Numbered from the stretch's first letter, positions 1 through 8,806 are shown. The stretch: 64,000 bases of DNA from Tautonia plasticadhaerens (GCF_007752535.1 NZ_CP036426.1:310001-374000); one strand, 5' to 3'. A program made the numbers and translations. The notes: generated from the letters alone by a model not told the origin.

Positions 1-99
1 CCGGGCGATCCCGTATGACTCGCCCCTCAAGGAACGGTTGCCGTGATGACCGGGCTCGATCAAGTCGCCCGGACGTCGGGCAGGTTCGGGGGGCGTCGC

Positions 100-1539
100 C
101 TACGACTCCAGGGCGCCCGCCGGGGCCATCTCGCCGGCCCGTTCTCCCGCCCGGGGGGCGAGCGTGGCGACGCGGCGGGACCAGGCCCGCAGGAGGAGCA
201 GGCCGGCGACGATCAGGCCGGCGGAGAGGCCGATCCACATGCCGAGCACGCCCCGGCCGAGGGCGAAGCAGAGCAGGACGCCGACGGGGAGGCCGATCGC
301 CCAGTGGGCGGCGAGGTTGGCGAGCATGGGGGTCCGGGTGTCCCCGGAGCCCCGGAGCAGGCCGGTGCAGATCACCTGGACGCCGTCGAACAGCTGGAAG
401 ACGGCGGCGGCCCACAGCAGCGTGACGCCGACGGCGATCACCCCGGGCTCGTCGGTGAAGGCCGAGAGGAGCGTCCGGGGCAGCAGGACGAAGGCCACCG
501 CCGCGGCCGCCATGAAGGCGGTGCCCATCGCCAGGGCCGACCAGCCGGATCGGGCGGCGCCGGCCGGGTCCTCGCGGCCGATCGCCTGGCCGACCCGGAC
601 GGCCCCGGCCGAGCTGACGCCCAGGGGGACCATGAAGGTCAGGCTCGCGAGGTTCAGGGCGACCTGGTGCGCGGCCAGGCTGGCGGGTTCGAGGCGGCCG
701 ACGAGCATCGTGGCGGTGGCGAAGGCCCCCATCTCCAGGACCAACTGCCCGGCGGAGGGCAGGCCCAGGGCGATCAGCGAGCGGAAGCGGCGGCGATCGG
801 GCCTCCACCCCCCCCGCCAGGCGGAGGGACCGGCCTCCAGGTCGAGGCGGACGACCGCCACCAGCAGCACCAGGGCCATCCAGGTCCGGGAGATCACCGT
901 GGCCCAGGCGGCCCCGGCCACCCCGAGCCGGGGGAAGCCGAGGTTGCCGAAGATCAGCAGCCAGTTGGTCGCCAGGTTCACGAGGTTGGCCGAGACCAGC
1001 GCGAAGACGATCGCCCCGGTGCGGTCCTGGGCCTGGAGGTAGCGCCGGAGGGCGAAGTAGAGCAGCAGCGGCGGCAGGCTGAGGGTGACCAGCCTCACGT
1101 ACGTCTCGGCCCCGGGGCGGACGCCGGGGTCGACGCCGAGGAGTTCGAGCTGCCCGCCGAGCAGCCAGGAGAGGGCCATCAGCGGGGGGGCGATGATCAG
1201 GGCGAGGTAGACGCCGTGCCGGAGCCATCGGCGGCACTCGTCGATCTTCCCGGCCCCGAAGGCGTGGGAGATGACGGTGTCCAGCCCGAGCAGGAGGCCG
1301 AGCCCGGCGATCGTGGTGGCGAAGAAGACGGCGTGGCCGAGGCCGACGGCGCCGATGGCCTCGGCGCCGAGGCGGCCGACGCTCAGGGTGTCGACGATCC
1401 CCATGGCCATCCAGCCCAGTTCGGCCAGGACGACCGGCCCGGCGAGCCGGGCCATCGGCCGCCACTCAGCGGCCAGGCCGCGCAGCGCCCCCCGCAGCCG
1501 ATCCCCGGTCCCTCCCCCCACCGACCCGAAACGGGACAT
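100..1539 (-). CDS. MATE family multidrug/toxin efflux transporter
   Basis: A 479-residue integral membrane protein with about twelve hydrophobic segments in two similar halves, the normal size and layout of MATE (NorM/DinF-type) Na+- or H+-coupled exporters. The N-terminal half carries the family pattern LAGPVVLAEL followed by MGIVDTLSVGRLG. The second half repeats it near GLPSAGQLVLEMGAF and FMVPLGVSSAGAVRVGQAIG, which corresponds to the conserved 'P.G.....A..R.G...G' signature. It is expected in the cytoplasmic membrane, exporting cationic drugs or toxic metabolites; the substrate cannot be read from sequence. It lies downstream of the pentapeptide gene on the same strand with a 180-bp gap, so it may have its own promoter. 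Family call is sure, substrate unknown. Confidence 0.93.
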   Translation of the reverse strand: MSRFGSVGGGTGDRLRGALRGLAAEWRPMARLAGPVVLAELGWMAMGIVDTLSVGRLGAEAIGAVGLGHAVFFATTIAGLGLLLGLDTVISHAFGAGKIDECRRWLRHGVYLALIIAPPLMALSWLLGGQLELLGVDPGVRPGAETYVRLVTLSLPPLLLYFALRRYLQAQDRTGAIVFALVSANLVNLATNWLLIFGNLGFPRLGVAGAAWATVISRTWMALVLLVAVVRLDLEAGPSAWRGGWRPDRRRFRSLIALGLPSAGQLVLEMGAFATATMLVGRLEPASLAAHQVALNLASLTFMVPLGVSSAGAVRVGQAIGREDPAGAARSGWSALAMGTAFMAAAAVAFVLLPRTLLSAFTDEPGVIAVGVTLLWAAAVFQLFDGVQVICTGLLRGSGDTRTPMLANLAAHWAIGLPVGVLLCFALGRGVLGMWIGLSAGLIVAGLLLLRAWSRRVATLAPRAGERAGEMAPAGALES

Positions 1540-1719
1540 GCCCCCCCCTTCCCCGGCCGTGGCGCTGGTGCCCGCACCGAGATCCGCGACCGTGCCCGAC
1601 CGAACGACCCGGGACCGACACGCCCCCGGCCCGATCGGTTCGGGGGCGGCGGTCCATCGTATCGATCGGGGCCCCGGCGGGGGCAGCCCTCCCGGCGCGG
1701 GGGGAGGATGGGGACCCCG

Positions 1720-3084
1720 TCAGCGGATCACCTTGCGGCTGAAGGCGACGATGAAGAGGCCCCAGACCAGTGTCCCCAGCAGCGACTCGGCGACGAGGAA
1801 GAGGTTCATCCAGCCCCGGGCCGTCTCCCGGAGGCTGCCCAGGCCGTCGGTGAAGGCGGAGACGCTGGTGACCAGGCCGATGACCACGCGGTTGGGCAGG
1901 GTGGTCGGCGCGCCGTCGAAGGGGGCCGGGCCGTCGCCGATCGGCAGGGACTCGACCCCGGCCATGTAGACGAGGCTGAAGGCCAGGATCATCGCCGAGG
2001 CGGCGGCGACGGTCCGGAAGGGGCTGGTGCCGTAGCGGCACCCGAGGTCGAGCACCAGCCACTCGAACCCCTGGCCGAGCTTCGACCACGGGCGGCGCCA
2101 CGACCGGGGCTTCGAGCGACGCTCGTTGACCTTGAAGCGGTAGAAGGCCCAGTCCTCCTCCTCGTGGCGGTGCAGGGCCTCGAAGTTCCGCTTCAGCAGG
2201 CCGTACTCCGAGGCGGCCCGGGCGTGGTCGCCGTCGCGTTCGCTGGCGAGGCGGCCCTCGACCTGCTCGGGGCGGATCTGCACGCGCTCGGCCACGGCGT
2301 TCCAGAAGGCGAACCGGGCCCCCGGGCCCAGCGCGACGGACTCCAGGTAGGCGAAGTCGTGCAGCTTAGCCTTGGAGAGATCGATCAGGCCCTCGAAGGT
2401 CGAGTCGTTGAACTCGGCCTTCTTGCCGACGCTGGCGCCCCGGAAGAGGAAATCGGCGGCGAAGTGGCAGTGCTGGAACTGGACGCCCTCCTCGGCGCAG
2501 GTGCTCCGGAAGTCGGCGGTGTCGTCGAACCGGCAGGCCTTGAAGTTGGCCCAGTCGTCGAAGGTGGCCTCCCAGAAGTCGGCGGGGCCGGCGAACCGGG
2601 CCTTGATCGCGACGAGCTTGCCGGCGAACCGGGCCTTGCGGGCGTTGAGGCGGCCCCGGATCTCGACGTTGTCGACCTTCACGAGCTTCGACAGCTCGCT
2701 CCCCTCGAGCGAGAGGCCGGCCCCGAAGACCACCTTGCGCTGGATGATCGGCCGGGCCAGGCGGCAGGCGACGAGCGCGACCTCCGCGGCGAAGGTGGCG
2801 TCCTCGATGAGCAGGTTCGCCGCCTCGACGCGGGACAATCGGACCGGCTTGTCGAACTCGCCCCGGAGGCGGAGCCGGCCGACGATCCGGACATCCTTGA
2901 CCTCCCGGCCGAGCCGGAGCAGCCGCTCGGCCTCGTCGGCCTGGAGTTCGCGACGGTCGTTTCGAGGGCCTAATCGGGAGTCCGGCTCCCGGTCGCAGGA
3001 GGGGGCCCCTCGGCCGGGGGAGGCCGGGGACGGGGCCTCGGTCGCCTCGTCCTCGTCATGCTCGATCGGTTCGGCGGTATCCAT
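1720..3084 (-). CDS. Pentapeptide-repeat protein with C-terminal two-TM channel-like domain
   Basis: 454 residues. Residues about 1-55 are charged and disordered. Residues 60-270 form a run of degenerate pentapeptide repeats (A/F at the central position, e.g. ATFAAEV, ARFAGK, ATFDDWANF, CRFDDTADF), predicted to fold as a right-handed quadrilateral beta-helix. A linker rich in Arg/Trp follows. The C-terminal about 110 residues hold two hydrophobic helices flanking a short loop (SAFTDGLGSL) and end with FIVAFSRKVIR. This resembles the TM1-pore-TM2 layout of Ion_trans_2 K+ channels, but the loop is not a canonical TVGYG filter. Pentapeptide/ion-channel fusions are known in bacteria. The start follows an AGGAG ribosome site. 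The cytosolic helix could gate or anchor the membrane part, which is inference. Confidence 0.8.
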   Translation of the reverse strand: MDTAEPIEHDEDEATEAPSPASPGRGAPSCDREPDSRLGPRNDRRELQADEAERLLRLGREVKDVRIVGRLRLRGEFDKPVRLSRVEAANLLIEDATFAAEVALVACRLARPIIQRKVVFGAGLSLEGSELSKLVKVDNVEIRGRLNARKARFAGKLVAIKARFAGPADFWEATFDDWANFKACRFDDTADFRSTCAEEGVQFQHCHFAADFLFRGASVGKKAEFNDSTFEGLIDLSKAKLHDFAYLESVALGPGARFAFWNAVAERVQIRPEQVEGRLASERDGDHARAASEYGLLKRNFEALHRHEEEDWAFYRFKVNERRSKPRSWRRPWSKLGQGFEWLVLDLGCRYGTSPFRTVAAASAMILAFSLVYMAGVESLPIGDGPAPFDGAPTTLPNRVVIGLVTSVSAFTDGLGSLRETARGWMNLFLVAESLLGTLVWGLFIVAFSRKVIR

Positions 3085-3150
3085 GGCTCCTCGCTCGCAA
3101 TCCCGGGCGGTGGTGCCCGACGGTGGGGATTCGTCCCTCCCTGCCCGATC

Positions 3151-4260
3151 TTAAGCCGGGGATGCCTCGCCGGGGGGCGATCCCCCCCGTCGGGCCCTCG
3201 GCCGGGGCGACGGCGAGGGGGGGAGGGGCCCGCCTTCGGGGTCCTCCGCCGTCACGTCCGGGAAGGTGGCGGCGGCCTCCGCCACCAGTGCGTCGAGGCG
3301 GCCGGCGTACCGGGAGGAGACATGGATGAGCGTCAGGTGATCGGCCCCCGCGTCCCGGGCCAGCTCGGCGGCCTGGGGGGCGGTCATGTGCTTGTGCGTC
3401 CTCGCCTTCTTGAGGTCGGCCCCGGCGTAGAAGGAGTCGCAATAGAGTCGGGTCGCCCGGCGGCAGAGTCGCAGCAGGGCGGGCCGGCTGGCGTCGGACC
3501 AGAGGGTGTCGACGACGTAGGCGATCCGCCCCCCCCGGCCCTTGCGGAAGTAGCGGTCCCGGAGGCGGGCGAGCGGGAAGATCCCGCCGTCGACCTCGAC
3601 CGGCGTCTCCCCAGGCGCCCCGGAGCGCAGGAGGGTCATCGCCCGGGAGACCCACGGGCCCGGCCTCAGGGGGCCGCCCCGGAGCGAGGGGCCGTCGACG
3701 TGGTAGCCCGGGGCCTCGACGATCGCGAACGAGAGGCAGGGGACCGTGTGGTCGACCCGGGCGGCCTCGACGCGGAGCAGGTCGTTCTCGAAGACCGTCG
3801 GCGTCAGGTCGGCCGGGTCGACGGGGCGCTCGGCGGCCTCGGCGGGGGGGAGCCCCGCCCCCCAGTCGAGCACGGCCGACCGCAGGCGGTCGGCGCCGAG
3901 TTCGAGCAGGTGCAGGCGGAGCTTCTGGAAGGGGAAGAAGGGGTATTCATACGTCCGGACCCGGGCGGTGATGCGGTCGATGGTGCCCTCGGGGCCGACG
4001 ACGCGGAGGTCCTTGTCCCGGTCGAGGTTGGCCCGGAGGACGCGGTCGAAGCCGACGAGGTGGTCGACGTGGTGGTGCGTCAGGAAGACCGCCGCGAGGT
4101 CGGAGAGGCGGGAGGCGGGCAGCCGCCCGTTCTCGCCGGCGTCGAAGAGCAGGGCGTCGTCCCGGCCGGGGTAGTCGACGAACAGCAGGGGGTCGCCGGT
4201 CGAGCCGTTGACCAGGTGAAACTCGGTCGCGGTGCGACGGGGGAGCGGGGCGTCGGGCAT
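3151..4260 (-). CDS. MBL-fold hydrolase, ribonuclease Z-like
   Basis: 369 residues from the ATG at 4260. The frame stays open upstream to 4572, but that extension is low-complexity Pro/Gly/Arg sequence over a tandem repeat, so it was rejected. The metallo-beta-lactamase Zn site is plain: FLTHHHVDHLVGFDR (HxHxDH). The C-terminus has a HMTAPQAAELARDAG block and LTLIHVSSRY, matching the ribonuclease Z/ElaC pattern that supplies the last His ligand. The N-terminus FHLVNGSTGDPLLFVDY also fits RNase Z-like proteins. It may process tRNA 3' ends or act as a phosphodiesterase; many planctomycete paralogues have no proven substrate. It is divergent from the ATPase gene at 4571. Confidence 0.8.
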   Translation of the reverse strand: MPDAPLPRRTATEFHLVNGSTGDPLLFVDYPGRDDALLFDAGENGRLPASRLSDLAAVFLTHHHVDHLVGFDRVLRANLDRDKDLRVVGPEGTIDRITARVRTYEYPFFPFQKLRLHLLELGADRLRSAVLDWGAGLPPAEAAERPVDPADLTPTVFENDLLRVEAARVDHTVPCLSFAIVEAPGYHVDGPSLRGGPLRPGPWVSRAMTLLRSGAPGETPVEVDGGIFPLARLRDRYFRKGRGGRIAYVVDTLWSDASRPALLRLCRRATRLYCDSFYAGADLKKARTHKHMTAPQAAELARDAGADHLTLIHVSSRYAGRLDALVAEAAATFPDVTAEDPEGGPLPPSPSPRPRARRGGSPPGEASPA

Positions 4261-4318
4261 GGGGGCGGGCCCTGGGGACGGTCGGGGGCGATCGGTCGCG
4301 AGGGCCCCCATCCGAACC

Positions 4319-4380
4319 GGCCCGGCGGCCCGATGCAACGGCCCGGCGGCCCGATGCGGCGGCCCGGCGGCCCGTCGCGG
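4319..4380. repeat. Tandem repeat, about three copies of a 21-bp unit
   Basis: Degenerate repeats of CGGCCCGATGC(A/G)(A/G)CGGCC in the intergenic space between the RNase Z-like gene and the ATPase gene. The period is 21 bp, so it translates as a repeated AGPxHRA peptide in one frame, which artificially lengthens the neighbouring open frame. No function is evident. Slippage or local recombination is the likely origin. Confidence 0.6.
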
Positions 4381-4570
4381 GGGCGGTCCCATCGACGGTT
4401 TTTTTGGATGTTTCCGCGACGCGCGCAGGTATCCTTTGGGGGGAGTCGGCGGCCGGGTCACGTCCCCCCCGCCCTCGGCCGGCTCCCCCCCGCCCGCCGG
4501 ACGGGCGTCTCCCCGAGGATCCGGGCCGGGTCGTGCCGGTCGATCCCGCTCCAACACGAAGGGTGCAGTC

Positions 4571-6076
4571 ATGAAAGAGGTCGTGCTCGGCCTCGGGCAT
4601 CAGAAGAGCTTCTGGTCGATCGTCCAGATGGCCGATGAGCAGTTGCGATCGATCCACGGATCTCCTCGACGGATGGTGGTCAACGCCCGGGGGATCGAGA
4701 TCGCGGCCTGGCGCCCCCAGTTCGAGGGGGACTTCCGCGACTTCACCGTCCGCTTCCCGAATCCGACCGAGGAGCTGAGGCGGGCGCTGGAGGACTTCGC
4801 CGGCAAGTGCACCGTGGCCTGCGAGCTGAACGAGGTGGATGGGGCCCTGATCCTGCACTGCTCGGCCAACTCCGACGAGAAGGTGCAGCAGCTGCACGAC
4901 GCCTGCGACCTGCTCTCGGGGGCCTTCCCCCTGCCGGAGGTCTGGCGGGTGCACGGCGAGTCGTACCGATCGACCCCGCTGAGCGCCGAGACCCTGTTCA
5001 AGGCGATGATCCGGTTCAAGTCCAGCGACGTGCACCTGTACCCGGGGGCGCCGCCGGTGTTCCGGGTCGACAACGTGCTGCGGCGGGTGCAGGCGTTCGA
5101 GCCCCTCTCCTCGGAGCAGATCCACGACTTCATCAACGAGATCGCGCCGGAGAAGCACGCGCGGGAGTTCACCGACCGGCAGCAGTGCAGCTTCATCTAC
5201 CACCAGGTCGGGCTGGGGTACTCCCGGGTCTCGGCCTTCGTCAAGGCGGGGGTGCCCCACTGCACGATGCGGTTCCTGCCCGAGACGATCCCCTCGTTCG
5301 AGGACCTGAACATCCCCCGGTCGGCGATGGAGCGGCTCGGGGCCCTGCACTTCGGGCTGGTGCTCGTGACGGGGATGACCGGCAGCGGCAAGTCGACCAC
5401 GGTGGCCTCGCTCGTCGACTGGGTCAACGCGCACAAGTCCCTGCACGTGCTCTGCGTCGAGGAGCCGGTGGAGTACGTGCACAAGAGCAAGAAGTGCGTG
5501 GTGTCGCAGCGCGACGTGGGGGAGGACATCGGCACCTTCCACGAGGCGGTCCGGGGCGCCCTGCGGCACGACCCGGACGTGATCGTCATCGGCGAGATGC
5601 GGGACCCGGACACGATCCGCTCGGCGATCAACGCGGCGGCCACCGGGCACCTGGTCATCAGCACCCTGCACTCGGGTACCGCCTACGAGGTGGTGAACCG
5701 GATCGTCAGCTTCTTCGACCCGGTGGAGCGGGACCTGGTGAAGCTGCAACTGCGGGACGCGCTGAAGTGCGTCATCTGCCAGCGGCTCCTGCCGAAGACG
5801 GGGGGGGGCCGCCTGCCCGCGCTGGAGTTCCTGTTCAACGACACCAAGGCGATCGCCGACAGCGTGCTGGCCGGGAACACGATCGGCATCAAGATCGGCA
5901 TGCAGCAGGATTCCTCGGCCTCGTTCATCTTCGAGAAGTACCTGTACGACCTCTACAAGAAGGACCTCATCTCGCTCGACGACGCCCGAGACTACGCCTC
6001 GGACCAGTCGATCTTCGACCAGATGAAGATGGGGACCTACGTGATCCCGTCGCTCGACTCGATGCTCCACCGCTGA
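4571..6076 (+). CDS. PilT/PilB-type secretion ATPase with unusual N-terminal domain
   Basis: 501 residues. The C-terminal two thirds is a type II/IV secretion NTPase: Walker [11 protein letters not shown] at about residue 268, the Asp box near EEPVEY, Walker [11 protein letters not shown] at about 336, and a His box with [13 protein letters not shown]. The order and spacing match PilT/PilU retraction ATPases (no tetracysteine Zn site of PilB/GspE is visible). The first 120 residues do not look like the usual PilT N-terminus and contain [12 protein letters not shown], suggesting an extra ligand- or partner-binding domain. The protein should be a cytoplasmic hexamer acting at the base of a pilus or secretion pseudopilus. 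No pilM-Q genes are adjacent. The ATG at 4571 starts just after the last in-frame low-complexity stretch. Confidence 0.88.
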   Translation: MKEVVLGLGHQKSFWSIVQMADEQLRSIHGSPRRMVVNARGIEIAAWRPQFEGDFRDFTVRFPNPTEELRRALEDFAGKCTVACELNEVDGALILHCSANSDEKVQQLHDACDLLSGAFPLPEVWRVHGESYRSTPLSAETLFKAMIRFKSSDVHLYPGAPPVFRVDNVLRRVQAFEPLSSEQIHDFINEIAPEKHAREFTDRQQCSFIYHQVGLGYSRVSAFVKAGVPHCTMRFLPETIPSFEDLNIPRSAMERLGALHFGLVLVTGMTGSGKSTTVASLVDWVNAHKSLHVLCVEEPVEYVHKSKKCVVSQRDVGEDIGTFHEAVRGALRHDPDVIVIGEMRDPDTIRSAINAAATGHLVISTLHSGTAYEVVNRIVSFFDPVERDLVKLQLRDALKCVICQRLLPKTGGGRLPALEFLFNDTKAIADSVLAGNTIGIKIGMQQDSSASFIFEKYLYDLYKKDLISLDDARDYASDQSIFDQMKMGTYVIPSLDSMLHR

Positions 6077-6284
6077 TCGACCGATCCCGGCGGGCCCCCG
6101 CGGGGAGGGGCGACGCGACGCGGCGTGAGACCCGACGTCCCGGGCGCCGACGGCCGGGGGACCGGGGCGGCCGGGTCCGCTCGGCCGGCGGTGGGCGGCC
6201 CCGGGCCCACCCCGTCGCCCCTCGGCGGGGGCCCTCGTGGGGATTCGGGGGGCCCGCCGTCGGTCGTCGGCCGCTCCCCGATCC

Positions 6285-6332
6285 GATCGGGCGATCGGGC
6301 GATCGGGCGATCGGGCGATCGGGCGATCGGGG
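6285..6332. repeat. 8-bp tandem repeat GATCGGGC, five copies plus a partial
   Basis: Five perfect copies of GATCGGGC begin at 6285, 6293, 6301, 6309 and 6317, followed by GATCGGGG. The unit length is not a multiple of three, so it is not part of a conserved coding sequence. It lies 90 bp upstream of the promoter for the DUF1559 operon. Its copy number could vary between strains. Confidence 0.9.
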
Positions 6333-6421
6333 TCGCGTCTGCCCGGCCGCCCCGGGGGGCGGGGTCGTCGCCCGGGCCCGGGTCGGGGGCCCCTCGGCCC
6401 GGATTCTCGGCGAGGGCCCCG

Positions 6422-6475
6422 TTGACACGGGCGGTCGCGCGCCCTATCCTCTCGATCTATTGAGACGCGGTCTCA
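6422..6475 (+). promoter_or_regulatory. Sigma-70 promoter with Fur-box-like palindrome near +1
   Basis: TTGACA at 6422-6427, a 17-bp spacer, then TATCCT at 6445-6450. Ten bases further on lies the perfect inverted repeat TGAGAC-GCG-GTCTCA (6461-6475), placed where a bound repressor would cover the transcription start. The palindrome shares 11 of 15 positions, and its position relative to the -10 box, with the one in front of feoA at 52411-52427. Known Fur boxes of other phyla have the form TGAGAATnATTCTCA, so a Fur-family repressor is the simplest reading. The regulator itself is not in the window. Confidence 0.72.
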
Positions 6476-6573
6476 GTGTCAGTCGCATCCGCCCCGGACC
6501 GATCCCGCCCCCCGACGCCCCGGATCGTGCCTCGCGGCCCATCCGCCCGGCTCCCGCACCGACGAGTCCCCCC

Positions 6574-7509
6574 ATGAGACGAGCAACGACCCGGACGGGT
6601 TTCACGCTGATCGAGTTGCTGGTAGTCATCGCCATCATCGGCGTGCTGATCGCCCTGCTGCTGCCCGCCGTGCAGGCGGCGCGGGAGGCGGCGAGGCGCG
6701 CCCAGTGCACGAACAACCTGAAGCAGATCGCCCTGGCGACCCACAACTACGTGGACACGTTCTCTCGCCTGCCGATCGGCCAGGACGTGTACGCCGACCT
6801 CCACGGCCGGGGGTATGCGATCCTGACGAACTGGTCCATGAGCCTCCTGCCGTTCCTGGAGCAGCGGGCGCTCTACGACGCCTGGAACGTCGGCTTCAGC
6901 TTCTCCGAGCCGGCCAACACGACGGCCTGCGCGACGGGGGTCGGGGGGTACCATTGCCCGTCCTCGCCCACCGGGCTGGTCGAGGACTACACGGCGACCT
7001 CGGCCGTCGCCGGCCTGCCCGCCGGCGGGGTCTTCCGCTCCGGCGTGGTCGACTACGCGGTCAGCGCCAACGTCTACATCCCCCCCCTGCAGGTTGGCGG
7101 GATGCTCGACTACTACATCACCCCGCGGGGGTCGCCGCTGTCGGTCGTGCGCGACGGCCTGTCGAACACGATGATGTTCGCCGAGATGACCGGCGGCCCG
7201 GTCGGCTACCTCGCCGACGGCGTGCCCGACCCGAACTACACCTGGGGGGCGTACATGGGCCACCTTGGGGGGCTGAACCGCCTGTCGCTGCGTGCGCTGA
7301 GCTACGACGGCCGGATCTACGGCGGCGGCAACTGCGTGATCAACTGCAACAGCGGGGGCGGCAACCCCTACAGCTTCCACCCCGGCGGCGCGAACGTGGC
7401 CATGGGGGACGGCAGCGTCCGCTTCCTCAAGGAGACGACGGCCGTGACCACCGTCACCAAGCTCATCGGCTGCCAGGACGGCAACATCATCGGCGCCGAC
7501 GAATATTGA
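6574..7509 (+). CDS. DUF1559 pseudopilin-like protein, first gene of putative iron operon
   Basis: 311 residues. The N-terminus [17 protein letters not shown] is a type IV prepilin signal: cleavage after Gly and Glu at +5 of the mature chain, with the hydrophobic helix that inserts in the membrane and assembles into a pseudopilus. The planctomycete extension [17 protein letters not shown] follows, then [13 protein letters not shown], which defines DUF1559 (SBP_bac_10). The C-terminus has the family ending [20 protein letters not shown]. Hundreds of DUF1559 paralogues occur in planctomycetes; none has a firm function, though surface display is assumed. It is the first gene after the iron-type operator at 6461 and is followed 47 bp later by the lipoprotein gene. 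Confidence 0.93.
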   Translation: MRRATTRTGFTLIELLVVIAIIGVLIALLLPAVQAAREAARRAQCTNNLKQIALATHNYVDTFSRLPIGQDVYADLHGRGYAILTNWSMSLLPFLEQRALYDAWNVGFSFSEPANTTACATGVGGYHCPSSPTGLVEDYTATSAVAGLPAGGVFRSGVVDYAVSANVYIPPLQVGGMLDYYITPRGSPLSVVRDGLSNTMMFAEMTGGPVGYLADGVPDPNYTWGAYMGHLGGLNRLSLRALSYDGRIYGGGNCVINCNSGGGNPYSFHPGGANVAMGDGSVRFLKETTAVTTVTKLIGCQDGNIIGADEY

Positions 7510-7556
7510 GCGGCCCCGCCCCCCTCCCCACCCCCGCCGAAGCACCCTCGACGCCC

Positions 7557-8048
7557 ATGCGAACGCCCCGCCAGACAATCCCCCCGAGGGCGGCCGCCGC
7601 CCTCCTCCTGGCCCTCTCGGTCGCCGGGCCGGGCTGCGACTCGGGCCCGGACGACGGCCTGGAGAAGCACCCGGTCCGGGGCTCGGTCCTGGTCAACGGC
7701 GAGCCCGCCGAGCTGATGGTCGTCACCTTCCACAACCTCGACCCGGCGGCCCCCGGCAACGCCGGCCGGCCGGTCGGGGCGACCGACGCCGAGGGCCGGT
7801 TCGAGCTGTCCACCAACGCCGACCGGGACGGCGCCGTCGCCGGCGAATACGCGGTGACGTTCTTCTGGTCCTCGTCCAACACGATCAACGCCGCCGACCG
7901 GCTCGGCGGCCGCTTCACCGAGCCGTCGCGTTCGGAGTTCAAGGTCCGGGTCGTCCCCGGGGACAACGACCTGGAGCCCTTCCGCCTGGAGGTCGAACCC
8001 TCGCAGATCCGCCCCGCCGACGGGGCGGCCCCGGTCGTCTTCCAGTGA
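7557..8048 (+). CDS. Secreted lipoprotein with transthyretin-like fold, DUF1559 partner
   Basis: 163 residues. A signal peptide with Arg-rich start and a hydrophobic core (AAALLLALSVAG) ends in a lipobox-like GPGCDSG, so Cys near residue 27 is likely lipidated. The mature part has the pattern VRGSVLVNGEPA ... GATDAEGRFELSTNADRDGAVAGEYAVTF, a carboxypeptidase-regulatory/transthyretin-like beta-sandwich common in small planctomycete lipoproteins that follow DUF1559 genes. It lies 47 bp downstream of the pseudopilin gene in the same apparent operon. A paralogous pair lies at 49728-51285. It probably sits in the outer membrane or periplasm; the ligand is unknown. Confidence 0.8.
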   Translation: MRTPRQTIPPRAAAALLLALSVAGPGCDSGPDDGLEKHPVRGSVLVNGEPAELMVVTFHNLDPAAPGNAGRPVGATDAEGRFELSTNADRDGAVAGEYAVTFFWSSSNTINAADRLGGRFTEPSRSEFKVRVVPGDNDLEPFRLEVEPSQIRPADGAAPVVFQ

Positions 8049-8153
8049 CCGCCCCCGGGGCGGCCGACGCCCCCCCACGCCCCGGCCGGGTCGGGCCGGA
8101 TCCCGGCCCGCCCGACCGCCCGGCCCGTACTCCAGGCCCAGGGACCACCCCGC

Positions 8154-8456
8154 ATGCACCCGCTCTCGATGACGTTGCTCGGCTTCGCCCTCGTCTACGG
8201 CGCCTCCGAGCGCCGCCCCCTGCTCTCCCGGGCGGCGCGCTCGGCGGCGGGCCGCCGGGCCCTCCGGCTGGGGGGCCTGCTCGTCCTGGCCGCCTCGGCG
8301 GCCCTCTGGTGCCGGGAGATGGGGGCCGCCGGCGGGCTGATCTGCTGGCTGGCGGCGGCCTCCGCGGCCGGGTCGGCGATCATCCTCGCCGCGCCGGTCG
8401 CCCCCCGGGTGGTCGCGGCCGGCGCGGTCGCGGCGCTGGTGGGGGGGATGCTCTGA
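8154..8456 (+). CDS. Small membrane protein, DUF3325-like
   Basis: 100 residues with three predicted membrane helices (about 5-17, 39-54 and 60-98) and an Arg-rich cytosolic loop between the first two. The pattern 'short TM1 - RRALRLGGLLVLAAS - W - GL..W....A' resembles DUF3325 proteins, which in proteobacteria sit between TonB-receptor genes and PepSY-TM genes in iron uptake operons. The stop overlaps the start of the next gene (TGATG), so the two are translationally coupled. The DUF assignment rests on layout and neighbours rather than strong motifs. Confidence 0.65.
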   Translation: MHPLSMTLLGFALVYGASERRPLLSRAARSAAGRRALRLGGLLVLAASAALWCREMGAAGGLICWLAAASAAGSAIILAAPVAPRVVAAGAVAALVGGML

Positions 8457-8743
8457 TGGCCTTCCCGGGCTCGTCGGGCCGGTCCGCCCCGGGGCGCCGG
8501 CCGTGGTGCCGGACCTTCGCGGCGCTGGTCGCGGGGCTCGCGGCGGCGCTCGCCCTGACCGTCGCCCTCGCCGCCCTCGCCCCGCTGCCGCCGTCGGACC
8601 GGGGGGCGCTGGCGGTCCTGATGGCGGTGCCGGCCTGGGTGGCTGCCGCCCTGTACGCGTTCCTCGACCGGTCGGCGGGGCGGGCCTGGCTCGTCCTGCT
8701 CGCCATCGCCCTGGCCGCCGGCCTGGCGGCCTCCCTGGCCTGA
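8456..8743 (+). CDS. Small membrane protein, DUF3649-like
   Basis: 95 residues. The ATG at 8456 overlaps the stop of the preceding gene; the open frame further upstream is a shadow of that gene. Three hydrophobic helices are visible, including AALALTVALAALAPL and AWLVLLAIALAAGLAASL, with the motif PAWVAAALYAFLDRSAGRAW between them. This matches the size and layout of DUF3649 proteins, which pair with DUF3325 and PepSY-TM proteins in iron-regulated operons elsewhere. It is 63 bp upstream of the PepSY-TM gene. Role inferred: accessory subunit of an inner-membrane reductase or exporter complex. Confidence 0.65.
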   Translation: MAFPGSSGRSAPGRRPWCRTFAALVAGLAAALALTVALAALAPLPPSDRGALAVLMAVPAWVAAALYAFLDRSAGRAWLVLLAIALAAGLAASLA

Positions 8744-8806
8744 GCCGGCTTCCGTCTCCCCCTCCCCCTCCCCTTCCTCCCTCGCCCCCCTCCCAGGAAC
8801 GACCCG

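Larger units (their letters stand above)
6077..6573. other. 497-bp intergenic region holding repeats, a promoter and an operator
   Basis: No credible gene. From left to right it contains a GC-rich stretch, an 8-bp tandem repeat (6285-6332), a sigma-70 type promoter (6422-6450), a palindrome (6461-6475) and a leader of about 100 nt before the DUF1559 start. The short frames here are pure Arg/Gly/Pro sequence. Confidence 0.7.

Noticed and set aside
43-2973. 976-codon open frame on the plus strand
   Set aside because: Antisense to the MATE and pentapeptide genes; composition is Gly/Glu/Arg-rich, as expected for a GC-rich shadow frame, with no domain.
4261-4572. Longer N-terminus of the RNase Z-like protein
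   Set aside because: The extension is translated tandem repeat and intergenic sequence; the MBL fold starts right after the ATG at 4260.
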